A DNA stretch of 64,000 bases from Lathyrus oleraceus (GCF_024323335.1 NC_066585.1:84432614-84496613); one strand, 5' to 3'. Numbered from the stretch's first letter, positions 47,626 through 59,547 are shown. A program made the numbers and translations. The notes: generated by a model from the letters alone, not told the origin.

Positions 47626-49605
47626 CACAGGCCTGTCAACAAGAAGCAATGGGTCCCTAAGACTAATGTTACAAGTCTAATAGCTCACATTCCCCTCAGA
47701 GTCTCATCCAAAGAAGAGTGGTATTTTGATAGTGGTTGTTCCAGACACATGACTGGAAACATAGACCTGATAACTGATCTTCATCCTCATGCCATAAGCT
47801 ATGTAACCTTTGGTGATGGAGCAAAGGGTGAAATCAAGGGGATAGGCAAGCTTGATTGTCTTGGAGTTCCTGAACTTGACAAGGTCCTACTTGTTAAGGG
47901 GTTGACTGCAAATCTAATAAGCATCAGTCAACTATGTGACCAAGGTCTAAATGTTAACTTCACTAAAACTGAATGTCTGATTACTAACAAAGAAAGTGAA
48001 GTGATCATGAAAGGAGTTAGGACCAAAGACAATTGTTACATGTGGAGTTCTCAAATTGGTTGTTCTTCAAAGGGTACCTTAGTCAAAGAAGAAGGAGTGA
48101 AGACATGGCATCAAAGATTGAGCCATATGCATCTTAAAGGTATGAAGATGATTATATCTATTGAAGCTGTTAGAGGAATTCCCAACTTGAAGATTGATGA
48201 AAGAAAAGTCTGTGGGAAATGTCAGACAAGGATGTCACACCAGAAACTCAGACATGACACCACTTCCAAAGGTTTGGAACTCCTCCATATGGAGGTGATG
48301 GGACCCATGCAGGTGGAAAGCCTTGGTGGGAAGAAGTTTGCATATGTAGTGGTGGATGACTTCTCCAGATACACCTGGATCAACTTTATAAGAAACAAAT
48401 CTTATGTGTTTGAAGTCTTCAAAGATCTTTGTCTAAAACTTCAAGGAGAAAAGGAAAGTCAAGTTATCAAAATTAGAAGTGAACAAAGAAGGAAGATGGA
48501 TCCCAAAAGATTATTTCTGGGCTACAGCAGAGCATATAGAGTCCTTAATTCCAGAATCAAAATAATGATGGAATCTATTAATGGTGTGGTTGATGACCAA
48601 CAGGCTGATGTCTCAGACGATGTTAAGACATCTCTGAATGATCCCCCAGCTGATCTCTCAGACAAGGTGAATGAACCTCCTCAAGCTGAACCTGACAAAG
48701 TCAACAAGGGACCCTCCATCAGAGTTCAGAAGGATCATCCCAAAGATCTCATTCAAAGAGATCCAAGTAAAAGGGTCACAACTAGATCAAGGGAAGTGAT
48801 CTCAAATGACTACTTGAAAGAGGAAGTATATGTTGAACAGTCTAGAAGGCATGTGTACAGATTGAAGAAAATCCTATACGGTTTGAAGCAAGCTCCTAGG
48901 GCTTGATATGAGAGACTCATAGTGTTCCTCACTAACAATGGTTACAAGAGGGGAGGTATTGACAAAATCCTATCTGTGAAAAATAAAAGAGAAAAGCTCA
49001 TGGTGACTCAAATAGATGTGGATAATATTGGGTATGATGGGAGGTCAGATCAAATGGTAGAACATACTGTTAGACAAATGCAGTCTAAGATTGAGAAGAG
49101 CTTTGTTGGACTTGGGCTACAAGTCAAGCAGATAGAAGAGTCTATTTTTCTATCTCAAAGCAAATGTGCCAAGAACAATGTTAAGAAGATTGGCATGAAG
49201 AGTGCAAGGACTCCTGCTCCTACACATTCGAAAGTATTCAAAGATGAAAATGGTGTTTGTGCTATATATCAAGCTGAATACATAACAGCTGGAAGTAGCT
49301 GTTCTCAACAGGGTTGGTTGAAACTAATGGTGACTGAACACAATGTCACACAAGATGTCAGGACAGTGTACTGTGACAACCTGAGTGCTACAACTATTTC
49401 CAAAAATCCTGTTCAGCATAGCAAGACAAAGCACATTGATATTTGTCATCACTTCATGAGAGAACTTGTGGAAGAGAAAATCATAGCACTGGAGCATGTT
49501 ACAACTGAAATGCAATTAGCTGACATATTTACAAAGGCTTTGGATGCTAATCAATTTGAATGTTTAAGAGGGAAATTGGGAACTTGTATCCATGAGAATT
49601 TATAG
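47626..49605 (+). pseudogene. Pol of the inner Sirevirus, internally deleted but in one frame
   Basis: The frame continues from Gag. Protease motif WYFDSGCSRHMTGN is at about 47722-47763. The Gag-preintegrase HHCC region follows (WHQRLSHMHLKG, CGKCQ). The integrase start has HMEVMGPM, where the expected catalytic Asp is Glu. Most of the integrase core is then missing: IKIRSEQ passes directly to RRKMDPKRLFLGYS. RT keeps LKKILYGLKQAPRA, but a TGA follows at 48904 and the YVDD site reads DVDN. After another deletion, RNase H resumes (AEYITAGSSCSQ, YCDNLSATTISKNPVQHSKT, LADIFTKALDANQF) to TAG 49603. The deletions all keep the frame. Enzymatic activity is not expected. Confidence 0.9.
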
Positions 49606-49611
49606 CAATTA

Positions 49612-50230
49612 ATGAGTGGAAAAAGCTCAGATAAGGAAGATGACACTGCTGAGAAGGTAATTGATTTGGAAGAAGAAAGCTCAGACGAGGAAGATGACAC
49701 CTTGGTTCATCATTTAAAACCAAGTGTTGCAAAGAAACTGAAGACCAGGAAAGGTAAGTCTGTGGTTGATTTGATGACAGCCAAAACAGGTAAGAAGGCT
49801 GCTGCTGTAGGTCCTTCTAAATCATGGAGTAAAGTGGAAGTCAAGAAAAGAAAGGCCAGAGAAAGTTCTGACTCCAAAGATGATGTCGAAGACGATGTCC
49901 TAGACATCTCTACTGCTAAAAGGCAATCTGTTAGAAAATCTCTTGTTAAGGCTGCAGCTGTGCATGTAGACAACATTTCATTTCATCTAGAAGATGGTGC
50001 AACCAAGTGGAAATTTGTTATATAGAAGAGAGTTGTTGTGGAGAAGGAACTAGGGAAAGATGCTATGGAAGTGAAGGAGGTTATGGAGTTGATTAAGTCT
50101 GCAGGTTTATTGAAAATTGTTAGTGCATTACCCCAGTGTTTTGAAGGAGTTTGTGGTGAATATCCCTGAGGATATCTCTGACAAGAATAGAAAGGATTTT
50201 AGCAAGGTGTTTATAAGAAGAAGATGCTAC
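49612..50230 (+). pseudogene. Sirevirus env-like ORF (inner element), frameshifted
   Basis: It starts at ATG 49612, six bases after the pol stop and in the same phase. The first 137 codons are acidic and lysine/serine-rich (DKEDDTAEKVIDLEEESSDE, KKAAAVGPSKSWSKVEV, DNISFHLEDGATKWKFV) and end at TAG 50023. The same protein type continues beyond the stop (VVVEKELGKDAMEVKEVMEL) and then in another frame (VLKEFVVNIPEDISDKNRKD) to about 50230. This position and composition match the extra frame of legume Sireviruses, often called env-like; no signal peptide or transmembrane segment is visible here, and its function is unproven. Confidence 0.75.
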
Positions 50231-50568
50231 TTCCTCAGACTGAGGTGTAAAGGTTCCCCTGTTATGAAGACTGAATGTTGTTCTGGATGCTGTTATGACT
50301 GTTTTGGAAGCTTGGATGCTTTGTTTCTATTGAAATGGTTGTATTTTGTGGCAGTCCTTACTGATGCCTTTATGTAATATTTTGGGCTCTTAATGAGTTT
50401 CATGGATTTGTCATTATCTCAGCTGTCACAACTGGGTATAATGTTGGTGTGTACTTCCTGAATATTTTGTTTTAACATGCTTAATGTTATAACATCTGAT
50501 CTAACATTCTCTGCTAGGCTAATAGACATTTATTTTGTCTAATTGGTCACCTTTGGTCAATTTTGACT

Positions 50569-51093
50569 AAAAAGGGGGAGAAGTGCTTGATATGGAAGCT
50601 GATGTGTGGAAGTTGTATGTGGCTGGACAGAAGGACAAATATTATTGAAAGAAGTGCACAAGTGCTAAAACAGAATGGTGTTCTGTTTATAGATGTTTAC
50701 AGATGTCAAAGAGGATGTCTGATATGGTGCACAGGTGCTGTTGTTGAAGCAGATGTCAGAATGACATTCTGGCTGTTACAGGTGCTGGAGTTACAGTAGT
50801 TGTTATTTGATGAATGCACAGATTTAGGGGGAGAAGAAGTACCCTGGTGCATTGTGCATTTGTGTGTCTTACTAGTTGCATCCATAACTAGTAATTCTGT
50901 TGTTTGTTGCACAGATTTAGGGGGAGGAGAAGTACCCTTGTGCATGTGTGTATTACTAGTAGCCATAGCTAGTAATTGTTTTGCTTCTGCTGCTGATAAA
51001 ACTTCTGTTATGTTGTTTAAACTGCTGATAGTTTACCTTGTGAACAAAAAGGACAGATATATGTTTTAGCCAAAATTTGCCAAATGGGGAGTT
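50569..51093 (+). other. Polypurine tract and upstream PPT-like motifs (inner element)
   Basis: aaaaagggggagaag at 50569-50583, agatttagggggagaagaagtaccc at 50820-50844, agatttagggggaggagaagtaccc at 50912-50936, and the PPT proper aaatggggagtt (51082-51093) abutting the 3' LTR. The second and third lie in two tandem copies of a 92-bp unit (about 50815-50990) that also repeats actagt(t/a)gc(a/c)..ata(a/g)ctagtaatt. Confidence 0.85.
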
Positions 51094-52276
51094 TGTTGAT
51101 TCTAAGTGTTGGCAGCAATTTTGGTAAAACTAAAGAGTGTTCACAAGATGTTATGTGTGATGTCTTAACATGAGATATCTTATATACCTACTGGAGTTCA
51201 AGAACGTGTGCATGCAGGATTGTTTCAGAATGCCACATACAATGCCATGGCTTCTGATATTGGATGTACCTGCTGGAGCTTAAATGAAAGACATGTTCAT
51301 GCATGATTGTTTCAGATGACATACACAATGTCATGGCATCTGATATGGCTGTACCTGCTGGAAGTTATAAAAGGAACTATTGGATTATGCAGGATTTTTC
51401 CAGGATGTCAGACCCGATGTCATGACATCCTGTACACAGAACATTCAGTATGAATGTCTGGTGTTTTGTGATTGCACAATTAATGGCAATCTTTGGATGA
51501 TTGAAGATATGATTAGCTGGCGCATTCAATCATGGATTACAACCAGATTTACTTATTTTCCAAGGAGATCTATACAGCTGTTATAAAAAGATTTGATTGG
51601 AAAATAGATTTAAGGTTTTCAAGATGTCCAAGCCCAGCTGAAAGCTTCTATAAAAAGGGACTTAGAAAACCTGTTTGAACACACAACCAAGATTGAGCGA
51701 AATACATAGTGAGAGCTAGGGTTTGTGTCTGTTTAGTCGTAAGACTTGTAGGTCATTCAAGTCATCCATTGATGATTGAATTGGACTGATTTGTGGTTGT
51801 AATTTGTCACTCTAAATCTGTTAAGCAAGAGTGTGTGTCTTCTTGATCAAAGCTATGAAGCAAGATCAAGAGTGTGTCTTCTTGATTGAAACTGTGAAGT
51901 AAAATCAAGAGTGTGTAATTGAAAAGTATTTTCTTTTCTCAAGGGATTATTGTTTAAAATCACTGGTGTGTGATTGTAAGGGAAGTGAGTGGATTCTCAT
52001 ATCTAAGAGTGCTTAGGTAGAAATTGCACGGGTAGAGATTAGGTGAGAAAGACTATAACTTGTTGAAGTGTACGGAGAGTCTTTGAACTAATTCTATTTT
52101 AGTGAATTTCCTTCCTGGCTTGGTAGCCCCCAGATGTAAATGAGTTGGACCGAACTGGGTTAACAATTGCTTGTGTCTCTTGCATTACTATTCTCTATCT
52201 CTATTCTGTTTGAATCACTCAGATATTAGTGTCGTGACATTACCTTCGACATCTCATATCTGATACCAGAATTTCA
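51094..52276 (+). repeat. 3' LTR of the inner Sirevirus
   Basis: 1183 bp, the same ends as the 5' LTR, differing at about 26 sites that are mostly transitions. Confidence 0.95.
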
Positions 52277-52281
52277 CAATG
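52277..52281. repeat. Target-site duplication CAATG (right copy)
   Basis: Directly after the CA end of the inner 3' LTR, in the outer element's gag. Confidence 0.93.
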
Positions 52282-54689
52282 CATGGAAATTTGTGATAAA
52301 GGGGTGGAGACATCCGATAGTTACTTTTAAAGATGGAACTACTAGGTTAAAACCAGAAGTTGAATGGATTGATGTTGAAGATGAGGAAGCTCTTGGAAAC
52401 TCCAAGGATTTGAATGGTATCTTCAATGATGTGGGCAAGAACATGTTCAGGTTGATCAACATATGCTCAGAAGGTAAAGATGCATTTTGGTTGCATGCAA
52501 ACCTTTAAGATGTCCATCAATGAAAGGTCAGAAAAGAAGAACAAAGGTATAACCTTTGTTTCCAATACTAAAGAGAGTCAAGGTGATAAAGAAGAGAAAT
52601 TGTCAAATGATATAGCTCTTCTTAGTAAAAGTTCAACAACTCTTTGAAATATCTGAATAGAAAGTGGAGGACAAATGTCCAAGAGAAGAGATTCGACATC
52701 ATTCCCCAGATCAAAGGCAGGATTGAAGACAAAACCAATGGTGACAAGGGTACTCGGTGCTTTGAGTGTAAATACTTTGTACACATTAAATCAGAATGTC
52801 CTACCTTTCTAAAGGAATAGAAAAAGGGACTTTCAGTCACTTGGTATGATTCTGATAATGAAAGTAAGGAAGAAACTACCAACATTGTGATGGCTTATTA
52901 TGGATGATACGAGTCTGAAGGTGAGTCCAGTATTGAAGACCTGTTTGAAGAAGATATTAATACATCATATAGGCTTATACTATCCAAGTGGGAGGAAGCA
53001 TTCTTATCAAAATATAATTAGAATAAAACCATGGGTGTGCTTCAGAAGGAAACAAAGAAGCTTGCATCAACCATTATAGGTGTAGAAAGAGAGATTTCAT
53101 CTTTAAACTCCAAACTATGACACATAATTAAAATTGAAAGTAATATGAGTATGCTTGATAGAAGGGTGGAGTGTGGAGAAACGTCTAGAGACATGAAGAG
53201 AATAAATTTTGGGACAAGCATGAAAGAATAATGCATGAAGATTCCATCATAGAAGGTTGTTCTTCCTGAAATAAAGACCAAGGTTCTAAGGTCAGAACAC
53301 ATGTCACAGCTTCATGTGAAACATGTGTCTCATCTTCATAGTAGTAACAAGAATTGGCTCTGAAATGTCACTATTGTGGTAAATTTGGACATATAAGGTC
53401 TTATTGTTATGATATGCATGGATATCCTCATCTTGATAGTCCATCAAAGCTGGTGAACAAATGATGCAAGAAAGTTCAAGAAAAGAGGAAGTTGACATCC
53501 AATGGTACTTCAACTAGCCTCATAATTCATTCAGCGTAAAAAGGTTCCTCAAGTGAAGGAAGGTATTGTAATATTGGGGGTGCCAAGGACATGTCTAAGG
53601 AAAAGAAAGTTCATGTCACTCTTGGGAATAGAGTAAAGGGAAGAATGAAAGACTTTGGGAAATTGGCCAATCATAGTCAGGTGCTACTGAGAAAAGGATC
53701 ATCTACAAAAAGGATCAAGATAAACCACATGAGTAATCAAAAGTGGAATATGAAATTATATAATTCCAAGTGTGATGTCACCAACAAAGGTAAAGAATTT
53801 CTTATGAAGAAGGTCATATATGAGGAAGAAATCATAGGCTTACAAGGTTTCGAGATTGATAAAGAAAGACTATCCAAGATATCTCAAAATCGTACTCAGG
53901 ATTTTGAATCATCTCATGAGGATTGTGTCATTAAAGGGAAGGTTGTTGGTCAGACAGGAGGTTGTCCTAATTTTGAACAAACTACAGTGGTTTCGAATAA
54001 TAGTGGTTATGACTCAAGAGTTCCTTCTCATCTGACTAGTGAAAATCATGATAGGGTGGTAGGTAAAGATGGAACTGCTAATTCTCTTCATAACATTCCT
54101 TTTGTTGTTAAGTATGACCTAGTTGCTAGGGGAAATATGAATGTTCCACTTAGGTCTGGGCCTATGAGAAATCATCATGACATTCTAATGTCTTATGGTG
54201 GAGATTTCTAGGAAACAAACTTGAGTATTCCATATGGTAATAAAGATGTGTTAGACATCTTGTCTGACATATTGAAAAAGTTTCAAGTGCATCAGGAGAG
54301 TGATGATCATGTCCATGAAGATGTTGCAGTTGTTACAACTGTAGCTAATGGTGGTCGTATTGATAACCATGATCATGCATTACATGATGTGCAGAGACTG
54401 GGTGAAGGAGTGATGAGTAAGGATGAAAATATTCTTCTGGTATGTGCTACAAATAGCAAGAAGTATAAATTAATTACAACAGACATACAATCTATAAAGG
54501 ATATGTCTGCCCATATTGAAGAGAAAGTTGATCTCATTGAACTTGATATGGAGCAAGTTGCTGATGGAGATGGAAGTATCTATGATCCCTTTTCCCTGTT
54601 TGGAACCATCATAAAGGTGATAAAAATACACAAAAAGGTGGAGGTTGAATTGTGTATGCCCAAAAAATGATTTCAATTCTGAACCAGCA

Positions 54690-55983
54690 AGTTCAGATTC
54701 TAAACAAAGTTCAGACTCTGATATCATAAGTAAACAAAATAATGGATATAAAATGTTCAGAAGTAAATGAAATCATCACACCAAGATTATCCTGGTTCCT
54801 CTCCTAAATTGAGAGTAGTTTAGTCCCCTTTCCTCAACAAAAACTTTTCACTATAACCAAACAAGTTACAAATTGCTCAAGCACACTCGCAAGGGACTTA
54901 AATGCTCAATCAACCTAGAAAGAGACTTATGCTCAAGTCCTCAGACAAGAAACTTCCTTGATCAATCAACCTAGAAAGAAACTTTTTCTCAAGTCCTCAG
55001 ACAAGAGACTTCCTTGCTCAATCAACCTAGGAAGAGACTATCTTTCTCAAGTCCCCAGACAAGAGATTTCCTTGCTCAATCAACCTAGAAAGAGACTTCT
55101 TTGCTCAAGTCCTCAGACAAGAGACTTCCTTGCTCAAGTACGCAGGCAAGAGACTTCTTCTACTTTAAACATATGTTTATTAGAAAAGATAACTACTATA
55201 CTTTGATATACAATCATAAGCATAACAGTTGTGCAACAATCACAGAGGTTTTACAACCTCTTAAGATTTCTAAGATAGACTAAGATAAGAAATCTTAAGA
55301 TCTTTAGGCAATAACAGTTATAAGATATAACAACTCAGAGTTATGCTTTAAGATCTTTCAAATGTGTTGTTATGTTATAACCTTCCTTTGAGTCTTCAGC
55401 TTCCTTTTATAGAGACTGAGAAAGAGTCATTGGAGGGTTTGAACATAACAAGCATACTTAGTGAAAAAGTATGCCAAGAGAGACGTTGGAGACTAGCATC
55501 TAGTCTGAAGCTTTGTCCAGTGAACAATAACATTACTCACACCATCTTTCTAAGTACTAGATATCTACCAAAAGGTAGAACAGATTAAAGATGTCACATC
55601 CCAATTCCTTGAGCCTTGAAAAATGAAACCCTAGTTAACTTTGTCCAAAAATCTAAGGCTTTGATAAGACAAGAATGCTTTTGGTACAATGTACAAATCA
55701 TATGCTCTTCATCATTTTAAAAAATATGAGTTGTCATCAGAAGCTAAGTCTTGAGACCAAAGTCTGAACCTTCAGAGCCTGATGCCTTCTGATGCTGATG
55801 AACCACTTCAGATTCTGATCAATCAAAATTGGGAAAACATTGTTTCTTTACATAGGCTAACACTCAGAATTAATTATATGCTTGTGATCCTGCACACTTA
55901 AACAAATGTTCGCATACCCATTTGTTCTTTAAATATTTTTTATCATCAAAACCTTAAGAGATATGAGCAGTCTTGTTCCAACA
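54690..55983 (-). repeat. 3' LTR of the minus-strand Sirevirus, outer end uncertain
   Basis: The inner boundary is clear: minus strand TGTTGGAACAAG begins at 55983, directly after a purine tract. The outer end lies somewhere near 54690-54780, where the outer copia sequence stops. It contains a four-unit tandem array (listed separately). Confidence 0.65.
54905..55150. repeat. Tandem array, 56-58 bp unit, about four copies
   Basis: Units containing tcaatcaacctagaaagagact, then ctcaagtcctcagacaagagacttccttg, start at about 54906, 54962, 55018 and 55076; a last partial copy reads ctcaagtacgcaggcaagagact. It lies inside the 3' LTR. Confidence 0.9.
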
Positions 55984-56266
55984 ATCTCCCCCCTTTTTTA
56001 TGATGACAAACAAATGTATTTAAGAATAATGGTTGGTCAGTTTTAACTTACTTGACAACATCAGAGTCTGAGGTATAGTCTATAGGTTGAGTTTTGTAAG
56101 CTCCCCCTAAGTTCTATCCAAGCTAATTTAAACTTATTTTGATATAAAAAGGTTCAGAGGAAATTAATATCAAAATAATTGAATAATTAGGGTTTAAGAT
56201 TAATTAAAAGCATTAAATTTTTTTTTTAACCTTCTTAAATTTTTCCATAAATTTTCCCCCCTTTTG
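55984..56266 (-). other. Polypurine tract and PPT-like motifs (minus-strand Sirevirus)
   Basis: Minus strand TAAAAAAGGGGGGAGAT (55984-56000) abuts the LTR. Further motifs are CTTAGGGGGAGC at 56099-56110 and AAAAGGGGGGAAAAT at 56252-56266. Confidence 0.8.
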
Positions 56267-56999
56267 TCATCAACAAAAAGATAATAAACATAGATATTGA
56301 TGACTGATAAGCATTTGAATCACATTTTTCAAGATGGTTAAAGGTAGACTGCGACAACATGGTTTCCAAGAAACAGTAAGTTCAGATGCATAAGACTTAA
56401 ATACACCGTCTTCAAACAGAGGAGATGTTAACTAAAACCCCTATAAAACCAGATGTAGAGCCAACCCCAAATCACAGAGCTCACAAGAATGAGTAAGAAG
56501 AAGACATCCAAAGCAGATAAGCGAGATTTTGAAAAAGAAATATGCAATATGATGAACAAAATAAGCAAGGGAAGAAAAGAAGAAGAAAAGGAAGGTTGAG
56601 GAATTAGGAAAAACTCAGAGAATTACACCAGCAAATGAGGAAAGTACATTTAGTGGAGTGACTGAGAAGAGCAAGAATCCACCTACTGAAGAGGAATAGG
56701 ATGAAGACTATAGGACTTTTATGGATACTTTCAAGGGAACAGAAGACCAAGAGGATAGTGTTTAGGATTTTTTCTTGTAATGTCTTATGAATAAAGTTGT
56801 TATTTCTTTTCCAATTGTCACCCACAACCTTTATTTTCTTTCAAAAATGATTTAGGCTTAAGAATAATTCAGAACAAAAACTAAGAATAATTAAATCATA
56901 AAGAACACATAAAGAACTTTTCATTAAGAATAATCTACATAGATAAAACATAAAACAAATAAAACAGCTAATTAGAAGAAGAAGAAGATTCATCCATAG

Positions 57000-57740
57000 A
57001 GACCACCTTGACCTTAAACGGGTCAAAAGCTTTCAAAGCTTTTATAAGCTTCAACTTATCTCCCAAGACTTTTGATTTAACCTCAATCATGTTTAACTTA
57101 ACTCCTTATTAAATTAAGAGTTCAGAAAGAACCCTTCCATAAGGAATGAAACATGACTTCCCCTCTTTAAAGGAGGTGAGAGTAATTTTCAAGTAATTAA
57201 ACATAACATGAGGGAGGTTAATCTTCATATATGAGTTGAGAAGTTACATAAAAGCTTGTTCATCAATATCCAAAGAAGTCGAATCCTTGTTCTTAGGGAA
57301 GAAGTTTGAGATCAACAGATGGTACCAGACCAATGCCTTGGAATTGAGACTATAAACTTTGGATAGGTAGAAGAGATCATCAAAGATAAGATGAGGAGAT
57401 AAATAAGATTCCCAAAAGAATATATCCAGAACCACACCTTCATCATCATATTTTATTATATTAGCAATAGTTGTGGGGGTGATGATGATATGGACACCAT
57501 ATACAATAGAAAGAATAGTAGATTATAGATTTAGATCCTGAATGGAAGCATTTACCCAAAAATCCTTGATCAGGTTAGGGTAAGTAGGACCATAAAGCAT
57601 ATAAAAGAAATTATCCTAACTATTTTTGGAGACAGTGCTTTGAAGGTCAAAGCAAAGAGCCATCATTTCTTCAAAATCAACTAGTCCTTCAATGATTACA
57701 TTCAACTGGTTTTCCATACCAAGGTTAGATCTGGAAGCCA
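57000..57740 (-). pseudogene. Sirevirus env-like remnant (minus-strand element)
   Basis: Starting at MASRSNLGMENQLNVIIEGL (about 57740) with VDFEEMMALCFDLQSTVS, then broken frames to about 57000 (YLSPHLIFDDLFYLSK near 57390; FHSLWKGSFLNS near 57150). Position between RNase H and the 3' LTR, and the pattern shared with 34460-35266, identify it. Non-functional. Confidence 0.65.
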
Positions 57741-58172
57741 TCTTAGATAGGGAAATATATGAGAAAGAAAGATGCAAAAGAACATAAGAATTTCTCAAAT
57801 ATATAGAAAAAGATTTGTCATAAAGTTTTAAGATAATTGTCTTTACTTTAAGATCACTCAAAGAAAATATTTTAGAAAACAAAACAATAAACACAAATAA
57901 ACAACTAAGCAAACATGAGGTGATGACAGAGGGGTAATTTCACATAAATCAAGAAGATACACATCATTATCCAACAATATTTACCCAAACAGATACTGTG
58001 CAAGATAATTATCAAGCATGCGAGTGCAATCTGAAGCAAATAATCCACCTCCAGAGTCTCAAAGTTTGGTAATTTTTCAGAAGTCACTTTTCATCAGAGG
58101 CAATTTCCTAGACTCTGATTGAAGCTAATTCTGATCAATATCATACTTTGATACTCTGATCAGATACAAGAA

Positions 58173-58457
58173 TCATTCCTTAACATATACCATGTTCATA
58201 TTCTTTTTAATGAAATCAAAACTTTCAATAGCTAAGGGTTTTGTAAATATGTCAGCCCATTGATGATTACTATCAATGAACTTAATATCTATAACTCCCT
58301 TCTGAACACAGTCTCTTATGAAGTGATGTTTAATCATAATATGCTCGGTTCTAGAGTGTTGAACTGGATTCTTTGTTAAACAAATAGCAACAATATTATC
58401 GTAGAAGATAGGGATATTGTTTCCACAAATTTGATAGTCCTCTAACTGGTATTTCAT
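58173..58457 (-). pseudogene. RNase H end of pol (minus-strand Sirevirus)
   Basis: It contains YDNIVAICLTKNPVQHSRTE, IKHHFIRDCVQKG and WADIFTKPLAIESFDFI, the conserved tail of copia RNase H. The usual Cys before the catalytic Asp-Asn is Tyr. It is out of continuity with the RT frame because a piece between 58457 and 58486 is lost. Confidence 0.85.
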
Positions 58458-58485
58458 CCAAAGTAGTTATATGTCTCTTGCTAGC

Positions 58486-59547
58486 CTAGGATAATAGGTT
58501 TTCACCTATGTATTGAAAGTTTACACTAGTGGACTTTATTTCAATTCTTTCCCCAACATAATCAGCATCACAAAATCTAATCAGCTTATAATCCATGGGT
58601 TTCTTATAGAGAAGTCCCAAATTTGTTGTTCCTTTAAGATACCTAAAGATTATCTTAACAACAATTAAATGAGTTTCTCTAGGATCTGATTGGAATCTTG
58701 CACACAAACAAACACTAGATAAAATATCAGGCCTAGAAGTAGATAAGTAAAACAAAGAACCAATCATGCCTTTGAAAAGATTTTGATCCATTTTAGAGCA
58801 GTTTTCCTCCTTGTTCAGGCTATAGGTAGGATGCATAGGAGTTTCCATAATCTTGCAGTCTTCAAGATTAAACTTCTTCAGAAGCTCCTTTATATATTTG
58901 GACTGATGAACATAAGTCCCATCCTTGCCTTGATTGATTTGGATTCCCATAAAAAAATTAAGCTCCCCCATCATGCTCATCTCGAATTCGGCATGCATAG
59001 CCTTAGAGAATTCTTGACATAGAGAGACATTAGTGGAACCAAAAATCATGTCATCAACATAATTTTGAAAAATTAAGATTTCCTTGTTTAGAGTCTTTAT
59101 GAATGGTGTAGTGTTAACTTGCCCATTTTCAAAACCATTTTCCAATAAGAAATTACTTAGTCTCTCATACCAAGCTCTAGGAGCTTGTTTGAGTCCATAA
59201 AGTGATTTCTTTAATTTAAACACATAATCTGGGAGGACTGAATCCTCAAACCCATGGGGTTGTTTAACATACACTTCTTCATAAATGACTTCATTCAGAA
59301 AGACACCAATAACATTCATTTGATAAAGAATACTATTATGATTGATAACATAAGAGAGAAGAAGTTTGATTGCCTCTAACCTTGCTAATAGAGGAAATGT
59401 TTTAGATAAATATATACCTTCCTGCTGACTATAGCCTTGAGCTATCAGTCGAGCCTTATTCCTTACTACTTCTCCTTGTTCATTTAGCTTGTTTCTAAAC
59501 ATCCACTTTGTTTCAATAATTTTCTTCTGATCTAGTATTGGAACCAA
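58486..59547 (-). pseudogene. Reverse transcriptase (minus-strand Sirevirus)
   Basis: 353 codons covering nearly all of copia RT: WMFRNKLNEQGEVVRNKARL near the start, LKKSLYGLKQAPRAWYERL in the middle, catalytic YVDD intact at about residue 167, and the connection domain down to FCDADYVGE, the start of RNase H. The first catalytic Asp of the palm appears as Asn (QMNV). It ends in stops where RNase H should continue. Inactive on both grounds. The first codon shown is not a true start; pol is made as a polyprotein. Confidence 0.9.

Larger units (their letters stand above)
44651..52276 (+). mobile_element. Inner Sirevirus (Ty1/copia), deletion derivative with env-like ORF
   Basis: 7626 bp on the plus strand: LTRs 44651-45833 and 51094-52276 (both 1183 bp, about 26 differences, roughly 2.2%), target duplication CAATG, primer-binding site, gag-pol frame 45901-49605, env-like frame 49612-50230, PPT-like motifs and a PPT. 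The LTR difference makes it older than the Tekay-type element but far younger than the surrounding copia remnants. Pol lacks most of integrase and key RT residues, so it could only have moved with enzymes supplied in trans, if the losses preceded insertion. Confidence 0.93.
44536..54670 (+). pseudogene. Outer Sirevirus gag-pol remnants, interrupted by the inner element
   Basis: Gag begins at 44536 (MDTIKDGGSLNKLCLLDDTN, YNYWKTMMVSFLKSMGN). It is cut at 44650 by the inner element and resumes at 52277 (AWKFVIKGWRHPIVT, EEALGNSKDLNGIFNDVGKN). A CCHC knuckle lies near 52758 (CFECKYFVHIKSECPTF), a second Cys-His knuckle near 53362 (CHYCGKFGHIRSYC), and a Gag-preintegrase remnant near 53730-53820 (KCDVTNKGKEFLMKK). 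Frames 53591-54211 and 54221-54670 are open but hold no intact integrase or RT motif. Stops, shifts and deletions are frequent. The 3' LTR is missing; the element gives way to the minus-strand Sirevirus near 54690. Confidence 0.8.

Noticed and set aside
53591..54670. Two long open frames (206 and 149 codons) as a host gene
   Set aside because: They lie inside the outer Sirevirus in the expected position after Gag and include a Gag-preintegrase remnant; no independent domain was recognised.
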